NCBI RefSeq assembly: GCF_030766825.1
Contig: NZ_JASFDV010000037.1
Coordinates: 1-60,066 of the forward strand
Source of the DNA: Nocardiopsis sp. CC223A
GTDB lineage: Bacteria > Actinomycetota > Actinomycetes > Streptosporangiales > Streptosporangiaceae
DNA: 60,066 nt
Direction of reading: 5' to 3'
Shown: piece by piece, positions 8,224 to 18,385 of the stretch
How positions within the stretch are numbered: position 1 is the stretch's first letter
How the letters are laid out: each line of letters begins with the position of its first letter
Translations under genes and position numbers: made by a program
Notes under the pieces: generated by a model
The model's database searches: none
The model's input: the letters and a program-made list of their open reading frames with translations, nothing else
Told to the model about the DNA's origin: nothing

Positions 8224-10581
8224 GTGCTCACCCCGTCCCAGAGCATCTCTCATCCCCCCCGACCCGAACCGCATCCCTTCACTCCTTGGAATCACTTCCC
8301 CACTCCGCTCATCGGGCGCGAGACCGAACTGGAGACCCTCCGGCGAAGGCTGGCCGAGCCGAGTACCCGTATCGTCACCGTCACCGGACCGGTGGGGGTG
8401 GGCAAGAGCAGGCTGGCCGCGACCGCGTTCAACGATGTGCTGCCGACGTTCGCCGACGGGCTCTCCCTGGACCTGAGCAGGCTGGACTCCCCTACGGAAC
8501 TCGAACAGACCGTGCACGCCGCCCTGGCGGAGAGCACGGTACCGCCGGGACGGCCGGACGGGGATCGCTTCCTGCTGGCGATGGACGGTTGCGACCGCTT
8601 CATGGACCGGCTCCCCTCGCTGCTGACCGGCCTGCTGGCCGCCCACCGCCACCTGTCGCTCCTGGTGGTCGCCCCCTGGTCGCTGGGGGTGTACGAGGAA
8701 CAGGTGATGCGGCTGGCCCCGCTGGAGACCCCTTCGCTGAATGGGAGCGGGGGCCTGGCCCAGTCCCGCGGACTTCCGTCCGTACAGCTGTTCATACGCC
8801 GTACGCGGACCGTACGCCCGGAGTTCGAGCTCACCCCGGAGAACCACGACGCGGTCGCCCGCCTGTGCGCCCTGACCGACGGCCTTCCTCTGGCGATCGA
8901 ACTGGCGGCCGCGCAGATGAAACTGTGCTCCCCTCAGGTCGTCCTGTCAGAGCTGGCACGGGACCTGGACGTACTCACGGTCGACGGCGGTGGCACGCTG
9001 TCCTCGCACACGAGCATGCGCTCGGCCATCTCCCTGTCCCTGAGCCGCCTGCACGACCTGGACCGGGAGTTCCTGGGGCAGATGGCGGCGTTCCACGAGG
9101 GTTTCGACCTGCCCTCGGCGGTCGCGGTGACCGGGCTGCCCGCAGCCCGTGTCCAGCACCTGATGGAGAGGTTGGTCGACATGAACGTGCTGTACACGGG
9201 TGAGTGCGAGGACGGCGATGTGACGTTCCGGCTGTCGTTCCTGACCCGCCGCCACGTCCTGGACCGGCTGCGTGAGACCGGCGGTCTGGAAAGGGTCCTG
9301 CGCTCGCACGCAGCCTACTTCCTCCAGCTCACCGACTGCCTCCACGGCCCCCCCGGGACCGACGAGCGCGAGCGGCTGCTGCCGCGCCTGCGCCAGTGGA
9401 CGACGGACACGCTCTCCGCGATGGGCTTCCTACTGGACGACGGCGACCATGCGGGCGCGCTCCGGTTGGCCTTCGCCCTGCGCGGTTACTGGCACGGCAG
9501 CGGACGGGTCCGGGGGATCACCGAGATGCTGGAGCGGGTGCTGTCCGGTCCGGAGGTCCCCGAACGTGTGATCGTCGAAGGCCGCGGCATTCTGGGCGAA
9601 CTGCTCATATGGGTGAACGAGTACGACCGCGCCGAGGCGCACCTGCGTGATTCCCTGAAGGGCTACGAGGCCGCCGGGGACGTCCGGGGCGCGGCCACCG
9701 GGCTGCGGCGCCTGGGCTCGCTCGCGATGTACCGCGGCGAGGTGGTGAGCGCCAGGGAACTCCTGGAGGAGGCCGTGGGGAAACTGGCGGCGCTGAACGA
9801 GGGGTACGAACAGGCGTTGGCCCTGAGGGACCTGGCGCTGTGCCTGGTGATGCTCGGCGACCACGCGGCCGCCGAGACCACGGCGGAACGGGCGCGGCGG
9901 GAGTTCGCCCGATGGGGCGACGACCGGGAGGAGGCCATGGTCGGCTGTCTCCTGGCCGAAGCCCTCTGGGCCCGTGGGGGCGCCGAGCGGGCCCTGCTCC
10001 GCTACCGCACCGCCCTGGAGGCGCTGCACGCCTGCGGTGACCGGGCCGCGTGCGCCACCGGGACGGAACGGGTGGCCGTGCTGCTCGCCCGGGAGCGGTC
10101 CGTCACCGACGAGTGCTGGCGCACCATCGCCCACTCACTGGGCGCGGCATCCGCCATGCGCTCGGGCACGGACTGCTCGCCTCCCGCTCCCCTGCGCTCG
10201 GCGGTGGCCGACACCGTCGAGCAGGCCCGGCTGCGCCTGGGCGTCAGGGAGTTCGCCGAGTGCCGGGCCCGGGGGCTGGCCCTGACCCCCCGAGAGACGA
10301 TCGGCGAGATACTGGCCTCCTCCGGTCTGACGTCCCCGACCGGACGGGCCGCCCCACCCGAAGACGGACCGCTGACCAAAAGGGAATTCCAGGTGGCCGA
10401 ACTCGTCGCCCGCGGCATGACCAACCGGGAGGTGGCCCGCAGCCTGGGCATCTCGGAATGGACCGCCGTCAACCACCTGCGGCGGATCATGCGCAAGCTC
10501 GACTGCTCCTCCCGTGTCCAGGTAGCCGGCTGGTTCACCCGGCAGGGGCGGCCGGTCGGATCGGCCGGTCGGCAGACCTGA
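8224..10581 (+). CDS. LuxR-family ATPase regulator (LAL-like)
   Basis: The predicted 785-residue protein has an N-terminal NTPase with Walker A motif GPVGVGKSR (residues 55-63), a long helical TPR-like middle, and a C-terminal LuxR helix-turn-helix (LTKREFQVAELVARGMTNRE onward, near residues 720-775). This is the layout of large ATP-dependent activators common in actinomycete clusters. The start is uncertain: GTG 8224 gives a natural N-terminus just before the GRETEL block, while the frame stays open upstream. It follows the flavoprotein gene by 184 bp. It is probably a pathway-specific activator responding to an unknown ligand. Confidence 0.85.
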   Translation: MLTPSQSISHPPRPEPHPFTPWNHFPTPLIGRETELETLRRRLAEPSTRIVTVTGPVGVGKSRLAATAFNDVLPTFADGLSLDLSRLDSPTELEQTVHAALAESTVPPGRPDGDRFLLAMDGCDRFMDRLPSLLTGLLAAHRHLSLLVVAPWSLGVYEEQVMRLAPLETPSLNGSGGLAQSRGLPSVQLFIRRTRTVRPEFELTPENHDAVARLCALTDGLPLAIELAAAQMKLCSPQVVLSELARDLDVLTVDGGGTLSSHTSMRSAISLSLSRLHDLDREFLGQMAAFHEGFDLPSAVAVTGLPAARVQHLMERLVDMNVLYTGECEDGDVTFRLSFLTRRHVLDRLRETGGLERVLRSHAAYFLQLTDCLHGPPGTDERERLLPRLRQWTTDTLSAMGFLLDDGDHAGALRLAFALRGYWHGSGRVRGITEMLERVLSGPEVPERVIVEGRGILGELLIWVNEYDRAEAHLRDSLKGYEAAGDVRGAATGLRRLGSLAMYRGEVVSARELLEEAVGKLAALNEGYEQALALRDLALCLVMLGDHAAAETTAERARREFARWGDDREEAMVGCLLAEALWARGGAERALLRYRTALEALHACGDRAACATGTERVAVLLARERSVTDECWRTIAHSLGAASAMRSGTDCSPPAPLRSAVADTVEQARLRLGVREFAECRARGLALTPRETIGEILASSGLTSPTGRAAPPEDGPLTKREFQVAELVARGMTNREVARSLGISEWTAVNHLRRIMRKLDCSSRVQVAGWFTRQGRPVGSAGRQT

Positions 10582-10588
10582 CCGGCCG
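10562..10588. terminator. Hairpin between convergent regulator and prenyltransferase genes
   Basis: A 9-bp perfect stem (CGGCCGGTC at 10562-10570 with GACCGGCCG at 10580-10588) spans the stop of the LuxR-type regulator and faces the end of the prenyltransferase gene. There is no T-run; a two-way terminator is inferred from position. Confidence 0.45.
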
Positions 10589-10606
10589 CCTCGGACGGGC
10601 CGCCCC

Positions 10607-11569
10607 TCACAGGAAGAGGTACAGCAGGTTGAACGCGATCATGCAGGCGACCACGGTCCGAAAGGTCGCGATGCCCCGGCTGCGGGCGACCAACGGGTCC
10701 CCGGTGGCGAGGAAGCCCGTGTACTGCCGGACCCGCAGCACGGCGAACGGCGCGAGCACGAGTGCGAACCACCAGGGGGCGGCCCCGGTGAGCGGAGGAA
10801 CGGCAACGATCAGGAGGTTGACCGCTGTCAGGGCACCCAGGAACACCCGGTTGCCACGTGCGGAGGTGAGCACGGCCACCGTGCGCCGTCCGGCTGCGGA
10901 GTCCCCGGGGATGTCGTTGGTGTTGGAGTAGCCCGCGATGAGGAGCTGACCGAACCCGAACAACAGCCCCTGGACCACGACCAGGAGGGGCAGTTCCCCC
11001 GTGGCCAGGCTGTAGGGGGCCAGCAGGAAGGCGGTCGCCGAGAACAGCAGTACCGCCTCCCCCAACCCGTGGTAGCTGAGCTTCAGCCCCCACGAGTACT
11101 GGACGCTCAGGAACAGGAGCAGGGCGATCAGGACGGCCGCCCCGAGGGTGGGGTGCGGGGTGACCAGGAGTGCCAGGGTCCACCACACCGCGCCCCACAC
11201 CAGGCTGAGATGGCCGAACCGCCGGGCCTGGGCCACGGTCAGCTCCCCGGTGAGCAGTGGTTTGCGTTCGAGGGGACGCAGCGCGGTGTCCTCGACCTCG
11301 ACGTAATTGGCGGTGTCGCTGCCGTCTTCGGCACCGGTGACGTCGTCCAGGGTCATGACGGCGGACAGGACGCCGAGCATGCCGAGCGCGAAGAACAGCA
11401 GGGTGCGCGGTACGCCGTCGGCGGTGAGGCCGTCCACGCCCAGGATGGTGGCGACGATGACGAGGGTGAGCAGGAAGTCGATGACGAACTTGTACTTGAT
11501 CAGCCGGGCGTAGCGTCCCGCGGTGGTGAGGAGGCCTGCCATGGAGGAGGTGGGTGCGTCGATGCTCAT
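10607..11569 (-). CDS. UbiA-family membrane prenyltransferase
   Basis: The protein has 320 residues and about eight or nine hydrophobic helices. It carries the two aspartate-rich sites of the UbiA family: DDVTGAED at residues 75-82 and NDIPGD at 218-223, which bind the Mg-diphosphate of the prenyl donor. UbiA enzymes transfer a polyprenyl chain to an aromatic ring at the membrane. It is the last gene of a leftward run of isoprenoid genes (ispH, synthase, dxs, ispG, then this), 38 bp after ispG. The likely acceptor is an aromatic made from 3-hydroxyanthranilate. A DXS-linked menaquinone-type role is less likely because men genes are absent. Confidence 0.9.
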   Translation of the reverse strand: MSIDAPTSSMAGLLTTAGRYARLIKYKFVIDFLLTLVIVATILGVDGLTADGVPRTLLFFALGMLGVLSAVMTLDDVTGAEDGSDTANYVEVEDTALRPLERKPLLTGELTVAQARRFGHLSLVWGAVWWTLALLVTPHPTLGAAVLIALLLFLSVQYSWGLKLSYHGLGEAVLLFSATAFLLAPYSLATGELPLLVVVQGLLFGFGQLLIAGYSNTNDIPGDSAAGRRTVAVLTSARGNRVFLGALTAVNLLIVAVPPLTGAAPWWFALVLAPFAVLRVRQYTGFLATGDPLVARSRGIATFRTVVACMIAFNLLYLFL

Positions 11570-11607
11570 TTCGCTCCGTGGTGGGTGGGGTGGGTCGGAT
11601 GTAGGGG

Positions 11608-12765
11608 TCAGCCCGCGACGGCGACGGTGGGCTCGCCCGGCCCCACCCCGGCCTCGCCCATCTCCTCGGCGATGCGCATGGCCTCCTCGATCAGGGTCTC
11701 CACGATCTTGGACTCCGGCACCGTCTTGATGACCTCGCCCTTGACGAAGATCTGGCCCTTGCCGTTACCGGAGGCCACACCCAGATCGGCCTCACGGGCC
11801 TCGCCCGGACCGTTGACCACGCACCCCATCACGGCCACCCGCAGCGGCACCTCCAGACCCTCCAGCCCGGCGGTGACCTCCTCCGCCAGCGTGTACACGT
11901 CCACCTGGGCACGCCCGCAACTGGGGCAGGACACGATCTCCAGACCCCGCTCGCGCAGACCCAGCGACTCCAGGATCTGCGCGCCGACCTTGACCTCCTC
12001 GGCCGGCGGCGCCGACAGCGACACACGGATGGTGTCGCCGATGCCCTCCGAGAGCAGGGCGCCGAACGCCACCGCGGACTTGATGGTGCCCTGGAAGGCG
12101 GGACCGGCCTCGGTCACCCCCAGGTGCAGCGGGTAGTCGCAGGCCGAGGCGAGCCGGCGGTAGGCGTTGACCATGACGACCGGGTCGTTGTGCTTGACCG
12201 AGATCTTGATGTCGCGGAAACCGTGCTCCTCGAACAGGGAGCACTCCCACAGCGCCGACTCCACCAGCGCCTCGGGGGTGGCCCTGCCGTACTTGGCCAG
12301 CAGGCGCTTGTCCAGGGACCCGGCGTTGACGCCGATGCGGATCGGGGTGCCCGCCTCGCCCGCGGCCCTGGCGATCTCGGCGACCTTGTCGTCGAACTTC
12401 TTGATGTTGCCCGGGTTGACGCGCACCGCCGCGCAGCCCGCGTCGATGGCCTGGAACACGTACTTGGGCTGGAAGTGGATGTCGGCGATCACCGGGATCT
12501 GCGACTTCTTGGCGATGATCGGCAGCGCGTCGGCGTCGTCGTTGGTGGGCACCGCCACCCGGACGATCTGGCAGCCCGAGGCGGTCAGCTCGGCGATCTG
12601 CTGGAGGGTCGCGTTGATGTCGGAGGTGCGGGTGGTGGTCATGGACTGCACGGACACCGGCGCGTCCCCGCCCACGGGGACGTTGCCGACCATGATCTGC
12701 CGGGTCTTGCGCCGGGTCGCCAGCGGGCGCGGCGGGGTGGCGGGAATGCCGAGATCGACGGTCAC
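11608..12765 (-). CDS. ispG: 4-hydroxy-3-methylbut-2-enyl diphosphate synthase (IspG/GcpE)
   Basis: The 385-residue iron-sulfur enzyme of the MEP pathway reductively opens MEcPP to HMBPP. It shows the N-terminal [15 protein letters not shown] block of the TIM-barrel domain, the CPSCGR pair of cluster-binding cysteines and the third cysteine in [12 protein letters not shown]. Its GTG start (12765) overlaps the end of dxs by 4 bp. As part of a cluster operon it is probably an extra copy raising isoprenoid supply beside the housekeeping gene, though the rest of the genome is not visible. Confidence 0.97.
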   Translation of the reverse strand: MTVDLGIPATPPRPLATRRKTRQIMVGNVPVGGDAPVSVQSMTTTRTSDINATLQQIAELTASGCQIVRVAVPTNDDADALPIIAKKSQIPVIADIHFQPKYVFQAIDAGCAAVRVNPGNIKKFDDKVAEIARAAGEAGTPIRIGVNAGSLDKRLLAKYGRATPEALVESALWECSLFEEHGFRDIKISVKHNDPVVMVNAYRRLASACDYPLHLGVTEAGPAFQGTIKSAVAFGALLSEGIGDTIRVSLSAPPAEEVKVGAQILESLGLRERGLEIVSCPSCGRAQVDVYTLAEEVTAGLEGLEVPLRVAVMGCVVNGPGEAREADLGVASGNGKGQIFVKGEVIKTVPESKIVETLIEEAMRIAEEMGEAGVGPGEPTVAVAG

Positions 12766-14624
12766 AGTGCTTCTCCCTCGGATGTCGTGCGCAGGGTGCG
12801 GGCCATGGCGTCACCGGTGAGGCCGCGCAGTCCGGCCGCGAACTCCGGGTCCCGCTCCGCGCCGCGCAGCACGGCCATGTCCTCGGCGGCCGCCGTCGAG
12901 ACGTCGTCGATGGTCAGCCCGCACAGGGACAGCACGTCGGCGCGGCCGCCGTGGTCCAGGAATCGGCGGGGGATGCCGAACTCGCGCAGCGGGGTGGTGA
13001 CGTGCGCGTCGCGCAACGCCTGGGCGATGGTGGATCCCACGCCACCCACCCGGCTGTTGTCCTCCACCGTGATCACCAGGCGGTGTCGGCGGGCCATGTC
13101 CGCCAGGCCCGGGGCGACCGGCGAGACCCAGCGCGGGTCCACCACCGTCACACCGTGCCCCAGGGCGATGAGGCGGTCGGCGACCCCCAGGGCCACCCGC
13201 GACAGCGCGCCGATCGACACCACCAGGACGTCCAGGGCTCCCTGGCGGCGCAGGACGTCCATACCGCCGAACACCGCCTCGGTCGGGATGTCGGGCCCGG
13301 TGGCGCCCTTGGGGAAGCGCACCAGGGTGGGCCCCTCCTCCCAGGAGACGGCCTCCCTGAGGAGTTCGGCCAGCCGGGTCCCGTCGCGGGGGGCGCAGAT
13401 GCGCAGGCCCGGGACGACCTGAAGGACGGACATGTCCCACATGCCGTTGTGACTGGGACCGTCGTCACCGGTGACCCCCGACCTGTCCAGGACGAAGGTG
13501 ACGGCCCGCCGGTGCAGGGCGACGTCCATGAGGAGCTGGTCCAGGGCACGGTTGACGAAGGTGGAGTAGATGGCCACCACGGGGTGGACACCGCCCATGG
13601 ACAGCCCGGCCGCCATCGTCACCGCGTGCTGCTCGGCGATGCCGACGTCGATGACACGGTCGGGAAAGCGTTCGCGGAACGGCAGCAGCCCGGTGGGCTC
13701 GGTCATCGCCGCGGTGACGGCGACCACGTCGAGGCGCTCGGCGGCGATACGGGTGATGTGTTCACCGAACACGGCGCTGAAGGAGGGGCCGGAGGGAGCC
13801 GAGAGCGGCCGTCCGGTCCGACGGTCCATGGGGCGGATGGCATGCCCCCTGTCGAGCTCGTTCTCCTCCGTGGGCGTGAAACCGCGCCCCTTCTCGGTGA
13901 CGGCGTGCACGACGACCGGGCCGGGGGTCCGCCGGGCCCGGACGAGGGCCTCCCTCAGTGCGGGGATGTCGTGGCCGTCCACCGGTCCCAGGTAGGTCAG
14001 CCCCAGTTGCTCGAACACGCTGAGGTCGGCGTCGCCGCCGCGCAGGCGCGCGCAGTGGTCGGCGAAACCGCCGGTGGTGGGGTCGTAGGAGCGTTCGTTG
14101 TCGTTGAGCACGATGACCAGGGGGCGATCGGGGCCGCCGCCGATGTTGTTGAGCGCCTCCCAGGCCATTCCGCCGGTCATGGCGCCGTCTCCGATGACGG
14201 CGACCACGGCCCGGTCGGCGGTCCCGGTGAGGGCGTTCGCGCGGGCCAGCCCGTCCGCGTAGGACAGCGCGGTCGAGGCGTGGGAGTTCTCCACCAGGTC
14301 GTGTTCGGACTCGGCCCGGGAGGGGTAGCCGGACAGGCCGCCCGCCTTGCGGAGCCGGTCGAACCCGTCACGGCGGCCCGTGAGCAGCTTGTGGACGTAG
14401 GACTGGTGCCCGGTGTCCCAGAGCAGGCGGTCCTTCGGGGAGTCGAAGACGGTGTGCAGTGCGATGGTCAGCTCCACCACCCCGAGGTTGGGGCCGAGGT
14501 GGCCGCCGGAGGCGGTGACCCGGTCGATGAGGAACTCGCGGATCTCCTCTGCGAGCTCGCGGAGCCGTTCGTCGGACAACCCGCGCAGCGATGCGGGTCC
14601 CTCGATGGTGTCCAGTAAAGCCAT
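12762..14624 (-). CDS. dxs: 1-deoxy-D-xylulose-5-phosphate synthase
   Basis: The 620-residue thiamine-diphosphate enzyme condenses pyruvate and glyceraldehyde 3-phosphate, the entry and flux-controlling step of the MEP pathway. It has the [16 protein letters not shown] cofactor block, an [17 protein letters not shown] block near the N-terminus and a transketolase C-terminal half. The ATG at 14624 ([17 protein letters not shown]) is the family-typical start; the frame continues 24 codons upstream without conservation. It lies 68 bp after the polyprenyl synthase gene and overlaps ispG. Confidence 0.97.
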   Translation of the reverse strand: MALLDTIEGPASLRGLSDERLRELAEEIREFLIDRVTASGGHLGPNLGVVELTIALHTVFDSPKDRLLWDTGHQSYVHKLLTGRRDGFDRLRKAGGLSGYPSRAESEHDLVENSHASTALSYADGLARANALTGTADRAVVAVIGDGAMTGGMAWEALNNIGGGPDRPLVIVLNDNERSYDPTTGGFADHCARLRGGDADLSVFEQLGLTYLGPVDGHDIPALREALVRARRTPGPVVVHAVTEKGRGFTPTEENELDRGHAIRPMDRRTGRPLSAPSGPSFSAVFGEHITRIAAERLDVVAVTAAMTEPTGLLPFRERFPDRVIDVGIAEQHAVTMAAGLSMGGVHPVVAIYSTFVNRALDQLLMDVALHRRAVTFVLDRSGVTGDDGPSHNGMWDMSVLQVVPGLRICAPRDGTRLAELLREAVSWEEGPTLVRFPKGATGPDIPTEAVFGGMDVLRRQGALDVLVVSIGALSRVALGVADRLIALGHGVTVVDPRWVSPVAPGLADMARRHRLVITVEDNSRVGGVGSTIAQALRDAHVTTPLREFGIPRRFLDHGGRADVLSLCGLTIDDVSTAAAEDMAVLRGAERDPEFAAGLRGLTGDAMARTLRTTSEGEAL

Positions 14625-14692
14625 GTGTTCACTCCTCGGGAGGGCAGCGGAGCGGTCCTGATCTGCGGGGCGGAGCCGCGCGTGGCACCCGT

Positions 14693-15736
14693 TCAACGGT
14701 TGCGGTAGGCGACCTCGTGCGCCATGGCGACGAGTTCGTCACGCCATGCGGAGTCCAGGGACGAGTGCTCCAACGCCTGGACGGCGTCGGCGACCAGTTC
14801 GCCGATGCGCTCTTCGATGACGTCGCCGATCCCCAGGGAGTCGAGGCGGTCGCGCAGTCGGGGCACGTCCCACTCGGGTTGCTCCACCAGGGCCCGCACG
14901 TGGGCGTCGCGTCGTACCGCCAGGGCCAGGAGCAGGGTCATCTTGTGGGTCTCCAGGTCGTGGCCGACCGGTTTCCCGGTGTGATCGCTGTCCCCGAAGA
15001 GGTCGATCAGGTCGTCACGGAGTTGGAACGCCTCCCCCAGGGACTCCCCGTAGCGTTCGAACACCGGAGCCAGGTCGTGGCGTCCGGCCAGAGCGGCGCC
15101 GAGCAGCAGGGGCCGGTGGATGCTGTAGCGGCCCGACTTGCAGACGGCGATCCAGCGGGACAGGTCGGGATCGACGACCGAGCGGGCCGCGACGTCGACG
15201 TCCAAGTGCTGGCCGATGACGATCTCGGTGAGGAAAGCGTTCCAGATCAAGCGTACGCCGGGTGGCAGTTCGGCGGTGAGCCGGTCGGCCAGGATGTCGG
15301 CGAAGTCCCCGGACAGCACGGCCACCCCCTCGCCGTAGCGGCGGGCCTCGCCCCGCCAGCGGTGGTCGATGTGGTCGCGCAGATGGCGCACGTGGGCGGT
15401 GACGCGCCCCCGCCGCAGGTCGGAGTCGTCCAGGACGTCGTCGTGCAGGAGCGCACCGACGTGGACGAGCTCGACGGCGGCGGCGCAGTCGACGGCCCGG
15501 GTGTCCTCGGGGTCACCGCCGGCGGCCAGGTGACCGCTGAGCAGGAACGCGGGGCGCAGACGCTTGCCGCCAGCGGTGACCAGCGACGCCACATCGTCCA
15601 CCGGTACGCAGGCCCGGGGGTCGATCCGGGCCCACCGTTCGCGTTCTGCGCGCAGCAGGGTGTCGAGCCGGCTCTCGACGCGGTCCAGCAGGCGGGTGCG
15701 CAGGTCTCGGAGGTCGTCGACGGCGGGTGTCGTCAT
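14693..15736 (-). CDS. Polyprenyl (geranylgeranyl or longer) diphosphate synthase
   Basis: This 347-residue trans-prenyltransferase has the first aspartate-rich motif DDVLDD at residues 99-104 and the second DDLID near residue 242, plus GGKRLRPAF at 56-64. Residues 4 and 5 before the first motif are Ala and Gly. In characterised enzymes aromatic residues there stop growth at C15, so small residues suggest C20 or longer; this is an inference. Its start overlaps the ispH stop (ATGA, 15733-15736). It should feed the UbiA-type transferase in the same operon. Confidence 0.93.
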   Translation of the reverse strand: MTTPAVDDLRDLRTRLLDRVESRLDTLLRAERERWARIDPRACVPVDDVASLVTAGGKRLRPAFLLSGHLAAGGDPEDTRAVDCAAAVELVHVGALLHDDVLDDSDLRRGRVTAHVRHLRDHIDHRWRGEARRYGEGVAVLSGDFADILADRLTAELPPGVRLIWNAFLTEIVIGQHLDVDVAARSVVDPDLSRWIAVCKSGRYSIHRPLLLGAALAGRHDLAPVFERYGESLGEAFQLRDDLIDLFGDSDHTGKPVGHDLETHKMTLLLALAVRRDAHVRALVEQPEWDVPRLRDRLDSLGIGDVIEERIGELVADAVQALEHSSLDSAWRDELVAMAHEVAYRNR

Positions 15737-16710
15737 GGGGTCCCCTTCGCGGGTGCGGGTCGGCTGCCGGTGTCCGCGGTGCGGGCGAGCCGTGTCGGCG
15801 GAGAGAAGACGATGTCCTCCCGCGCGACGCTCTCCAGCTCGGTGTCCCGAAAGCCGTGGTCGGCGAGGAGGTCGAGCAGTTCCTCGACCAGGACGTCGGG
15901 GGCGCTGGCCCCGGCGCTCACCCCGACCGTGGAGACCCCGTCGAGCCACTGCGGGGAGAACTCGCCCACGTCGGGCACGAGGTGGGCGGCGGAACCGGAC
16001 CGACGCGCCACCTCGACCATGCGCACGGAGTTACTGGAGTTGCGGGAGCCCACCACGAGGACGAGGTCGCTCCGGGGGGCGATGGCCTTGATGGCGTCCT
16101 GGCGGTTCTGGCTGGCATAGCAGATGTCGTCGGTGCCGGGTCCGGTGAGGTCGTGGAACCGGTCCCGGAGCACTTCGACGATCTCGCGGGTCTCGTCGAC
16201 CGACAGGGTGGTCTGGGTGAGGTAAGCCAGCGGGGTGTCGGCCGGCAGGTCAAGGGCACGGGCGTCCTCGACCGTCTCCACGATCACGGTCCTGTCGGGC
16301 GCGTGCCCGTGGGTGCCCTCGACCTCCTCGTGTCCGGAATGGCCGATGAGCAGGATGGTGCGGTCGGCCCTGGCCACGCGCAGGGCCTGCTGGTGGACCT
16401 TGGCGACCAGGGGACAGGTGGCGTCGATGACGTCCAGCCGGCGTCTCCCGGCGTTGCGGCGCACTTCGGGTGAGACGCCGTGGGCCGAGAAGACGCACAC
16501 CTCCCCTTCGGGGATCTCGTCCTCGGAGTCCACGAACACCGCGCCACGCTGGCGCAGTACGCGCACCACGTAGTGGTTGTGGACGATCTCCTTGCGCACG
16601 TAGACCGGCGGGCCGTACCTCTCCAAAGCGATCTCGATTATGGATATCGCCCGACGGACGCCCGCACAAAAACCTCGCGGTTCAGCGAGGATCACTTTCT
16701 TTCGCTGCAC
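15733..16710 (-). CDS. ispH: 4-hydroxy-3-methylbut-2-enyl diphosphate reductase (IspH/LytB)
   Basis: The last MEP-pathway enzyme reduces HMBPP to IPP and DMAPP with a 4Fe-4S cluster. The frame shows the first cluster cysteine in EPRGFCAGV, the second in DATCPLV and the third in ICYASQNRQ, and the substrate loop GSRNSSNS. I chose GTG 16710 because a GGAGG sits 9 bp upstream and the protein then begins five residues before the conserved ILAEPRGFCAG strand; another GTG at 16755 is possible. It is the first gene of the leftward isoprenoid operon, expressed from the divergent region before 17020. Confidence 0.96.
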   Translation of the reverse strand: MQRKKVILAEPRGFCAGVRRAISIIEIALERYGPPVYVRKEIVHNHYVVRVLRQRGAVFVDSEDEIPEGEVCVFSAHGVSPEVRRNAGRRRLDVIDATCPLVAKVHQQALRVARADRTILLIGHSGHEEVEGTHGHAPDRTVIVETVEDARALDLPADTPLAYLTQTTLSVDETREIVEVLRDRFHDLTGPGTDDICYASQNRQDAIKAIAPRSDLVLVVGSRNSSNSVRMVEVARRSGSAAHLVPDVGEFSPQWLDGVSTVGVSAGASAPDVLVEELLDLLADHGFRDTELESVAREDIVFSPPTRLARTADTGSRPAPAKGTP

Positions 16711-17019
16711 CTCAACGCCACCTCCAGTGACCCGGTACCGGTTTTCGCAGGACACCGTGAGGGTCGCCCTCCGGTGTTATCCGTCTCTTCGTTCACGCTT
16801 CCCCGACTCTGTAACCACGGCCGATGCCCGGTCAATACAGGGGCAAGGGAAATAGCAGGAATCAGCTACATGTGACCAAGCTCTGCTGGGCAGGCCGCTG
16901 TCAAACTCTTGTCATTCACAGAACAGCGGGTCCGTTCTTAGTGTGAGAGTCGCTCCGAAAACAGGAAAAACGAACGCCCCTGCTGGGCCGAGCAAAGTTC
17001 ATCGAAGCGGAGAATCCGC
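16711..17019. promoter_or_regulatory. Divergent promoter region with 11-bp-spaced TGTCA direct repeats
   Basis: The 309 bp between ispH and the IS701-like gene must drive two divergent operons (isoprenoid supply and aromatic precursor). It contains TGTCA at 16899-16903 and again at 16910-16914. The exact 11-bp period is the spacing used by SARP-type activators, one of which is encoded at 27529-30774. The link to that regulator is an inference from spacing alone. Confidence 0.5.
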
Positions 17020-18261
17020 GTGAATACCGTGATCGAACCCGTGGAGAACGGGACCCCTCCACCGCCCGTCCCCCCGTCCCCGACAGCTCTCCCGCCGGCC
17101 GCCGTGCCCGAACACGACCCGCTGCTGGGCGGCCTGGTCGACGAGCTGTTCGCCTCTCTGACGCGCAGTGACCAGCGCCGCAAGGGAACGGACTATCTGC
17201 GCGGGCTGCTGAGCACCCCGGGCCGCAAATCGGTCCGGAACATGGCGGCCGCCCTGGGCGGCTCCGGGACCGGTCAGAGCCTGCACCATTTCGTGTGCAA
17301 CTCCACGTGGGAATGGTCACCGGTGCGCCAGGCCCTGGCCCGGTACACGATGCGCGAATCACCGCCTCAGGCGTGGGTGGTGCGGACCCTGGTCATCCCG
17401 AAGGTCGGCCGACACTCGGTGGGCGTCAGCCGCTATTTCTCCCCGGACCGGGGGCATGTGGTGAACGCCCAGCGCGCGGTGGGGGTGTGGCTGGCCTCCG
17501 AGCGGCTGAGCGTTCCCGTGGAGTGGCGGCTGCACCTTCCCGGGCGGTGGCGGGGGGCGCTGGACTGCGGTGCCCCCAGCCCCGCGATGGCCCAGGCGGA
17601 GACCCTGGTGGGGTGCGCCGCCGAAGCGAGCCTCGGCATGATCGAGAACTGGGGGCTGCCTCCGCGCCCGGTCATCCTCGACCTGGACGACACCGACCCG
17701 CTGCCCGCGTTCCGGCGCCTGTGCGCGGCCGGGCTGCGCCCCGCGGCACGGATCCGGCGGGAGCTGGAACTGCGGGTGACCGACCCCGCCCTCATCGGCC
17801 ACCGGGGGCGGACCCTGCCCGCCGGCCTGGTGATGCGGGCCGCACAGGAACTGCGCCGGCCGGTGCCGAGCGCCTCCGCGGACCGCCGTGTCCGATGGGT
17901 CGCGGCGGTACGGGTGTCCCGGCCCTCGGCCGCGCCGCTCGCCGCGACGGCACCCGAGGAGGACCTGCTGTTGGTCGGGATCGGCCGGGGTGGGCGGCCC
18001 TGGCCGCAGGAGCTGTGGCTGGTCAGACCGCCGGAGACCCACGCCGGCCCCGCGGCGCTGTGGGCGAGCGGCCTGGTGGACGGGGTGGGACGGTCCCTGA
18101 CCCAGATCGGCGACCGGGTGGGCATGCGGGACTACGCGGGCCGCTCGTTCAACGGGTGGCACCGGCACATCACGCTCGTCTCGGTGGCCCACACCTTCCT
18201 CGCCCTGTCCCCGGTCGGCGGAGGGCGCGTCCGGCCCGCGGACGTCCCCGCAGCGACATGA
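17020..18261 (+). CDS. IS701-like DDE transposase relative lacking catalytic acids
   Basis: The 413-residue frame (GTG start) shares the IS701 framework: the PKVGRHSVGVSRYF block near residue 127, the AVGVWLASE strand and the closing GWHRHITLVSVAHTFLAL helix. However, the block where active IS701 transposases have an acidic DDTGFPK-type motif reads RTLVIPK here, and the C-terminal GLDHYEVR-type segment reads GMRDYAGR, so the expected catalytic acids are missing. No terminal inverted repeats were seen. It stands directly upstream of the DAHP synthase gene. A domesticated, possibly regulatory, protein is more likely than an active element. Confidence 0.7.
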   Translation: MNTVIEPVENGTPPPPVPPSPTALPPAAVPEHDPLLGGLVDELFASLTRSDQRRKGTDYLRGLLSTPGRKSVRNMAAALGGSGTGQSLHHFVCNSTWEWSPVRQALARYTMRESPPQAWVVRTLVIPKVGRHSVGVSRYFSPDRGHVVNAQRAVGVWLASERLSVPVEWRLHLPGRWRGALDCGAPSPAMAQAETLVGCAAEASLGMIENWGLPPRPVILDLDDTDPLPAFRRLCAAGLRPAARIRRELELRVTDPALIGHRGRTLPAGLVMRAAQELRRPVPSASADRRVRWVAAVRVSRPSAAPLAATAPEEDLLLVGIGRGGRPWPQELWLVRPPETHAGPAALWASGLVDGVGRSLTQIGDRVGMRDYAGRSFNGWHRHITLVSVAHTFLALSPVGGGRVRPADVPAAT

Positions 18262-18385
18262 CCAAGTACCGCCGACTTCGCCTGACCGGGCCGAAGACCT
18301 CGGCACACTCGAACGGTCGGTGCCGGGCGAGCCGATCCTCCCCCGCCGCGCCGAAGCACCAACGTACCCGGATCATGGAGCAGCC

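Noticed and set aside
17020..18261. Active insertion sequence
   Set aside because: Catalytic acids appear replaced and no terminal inverted repeats or target duplications were seen.
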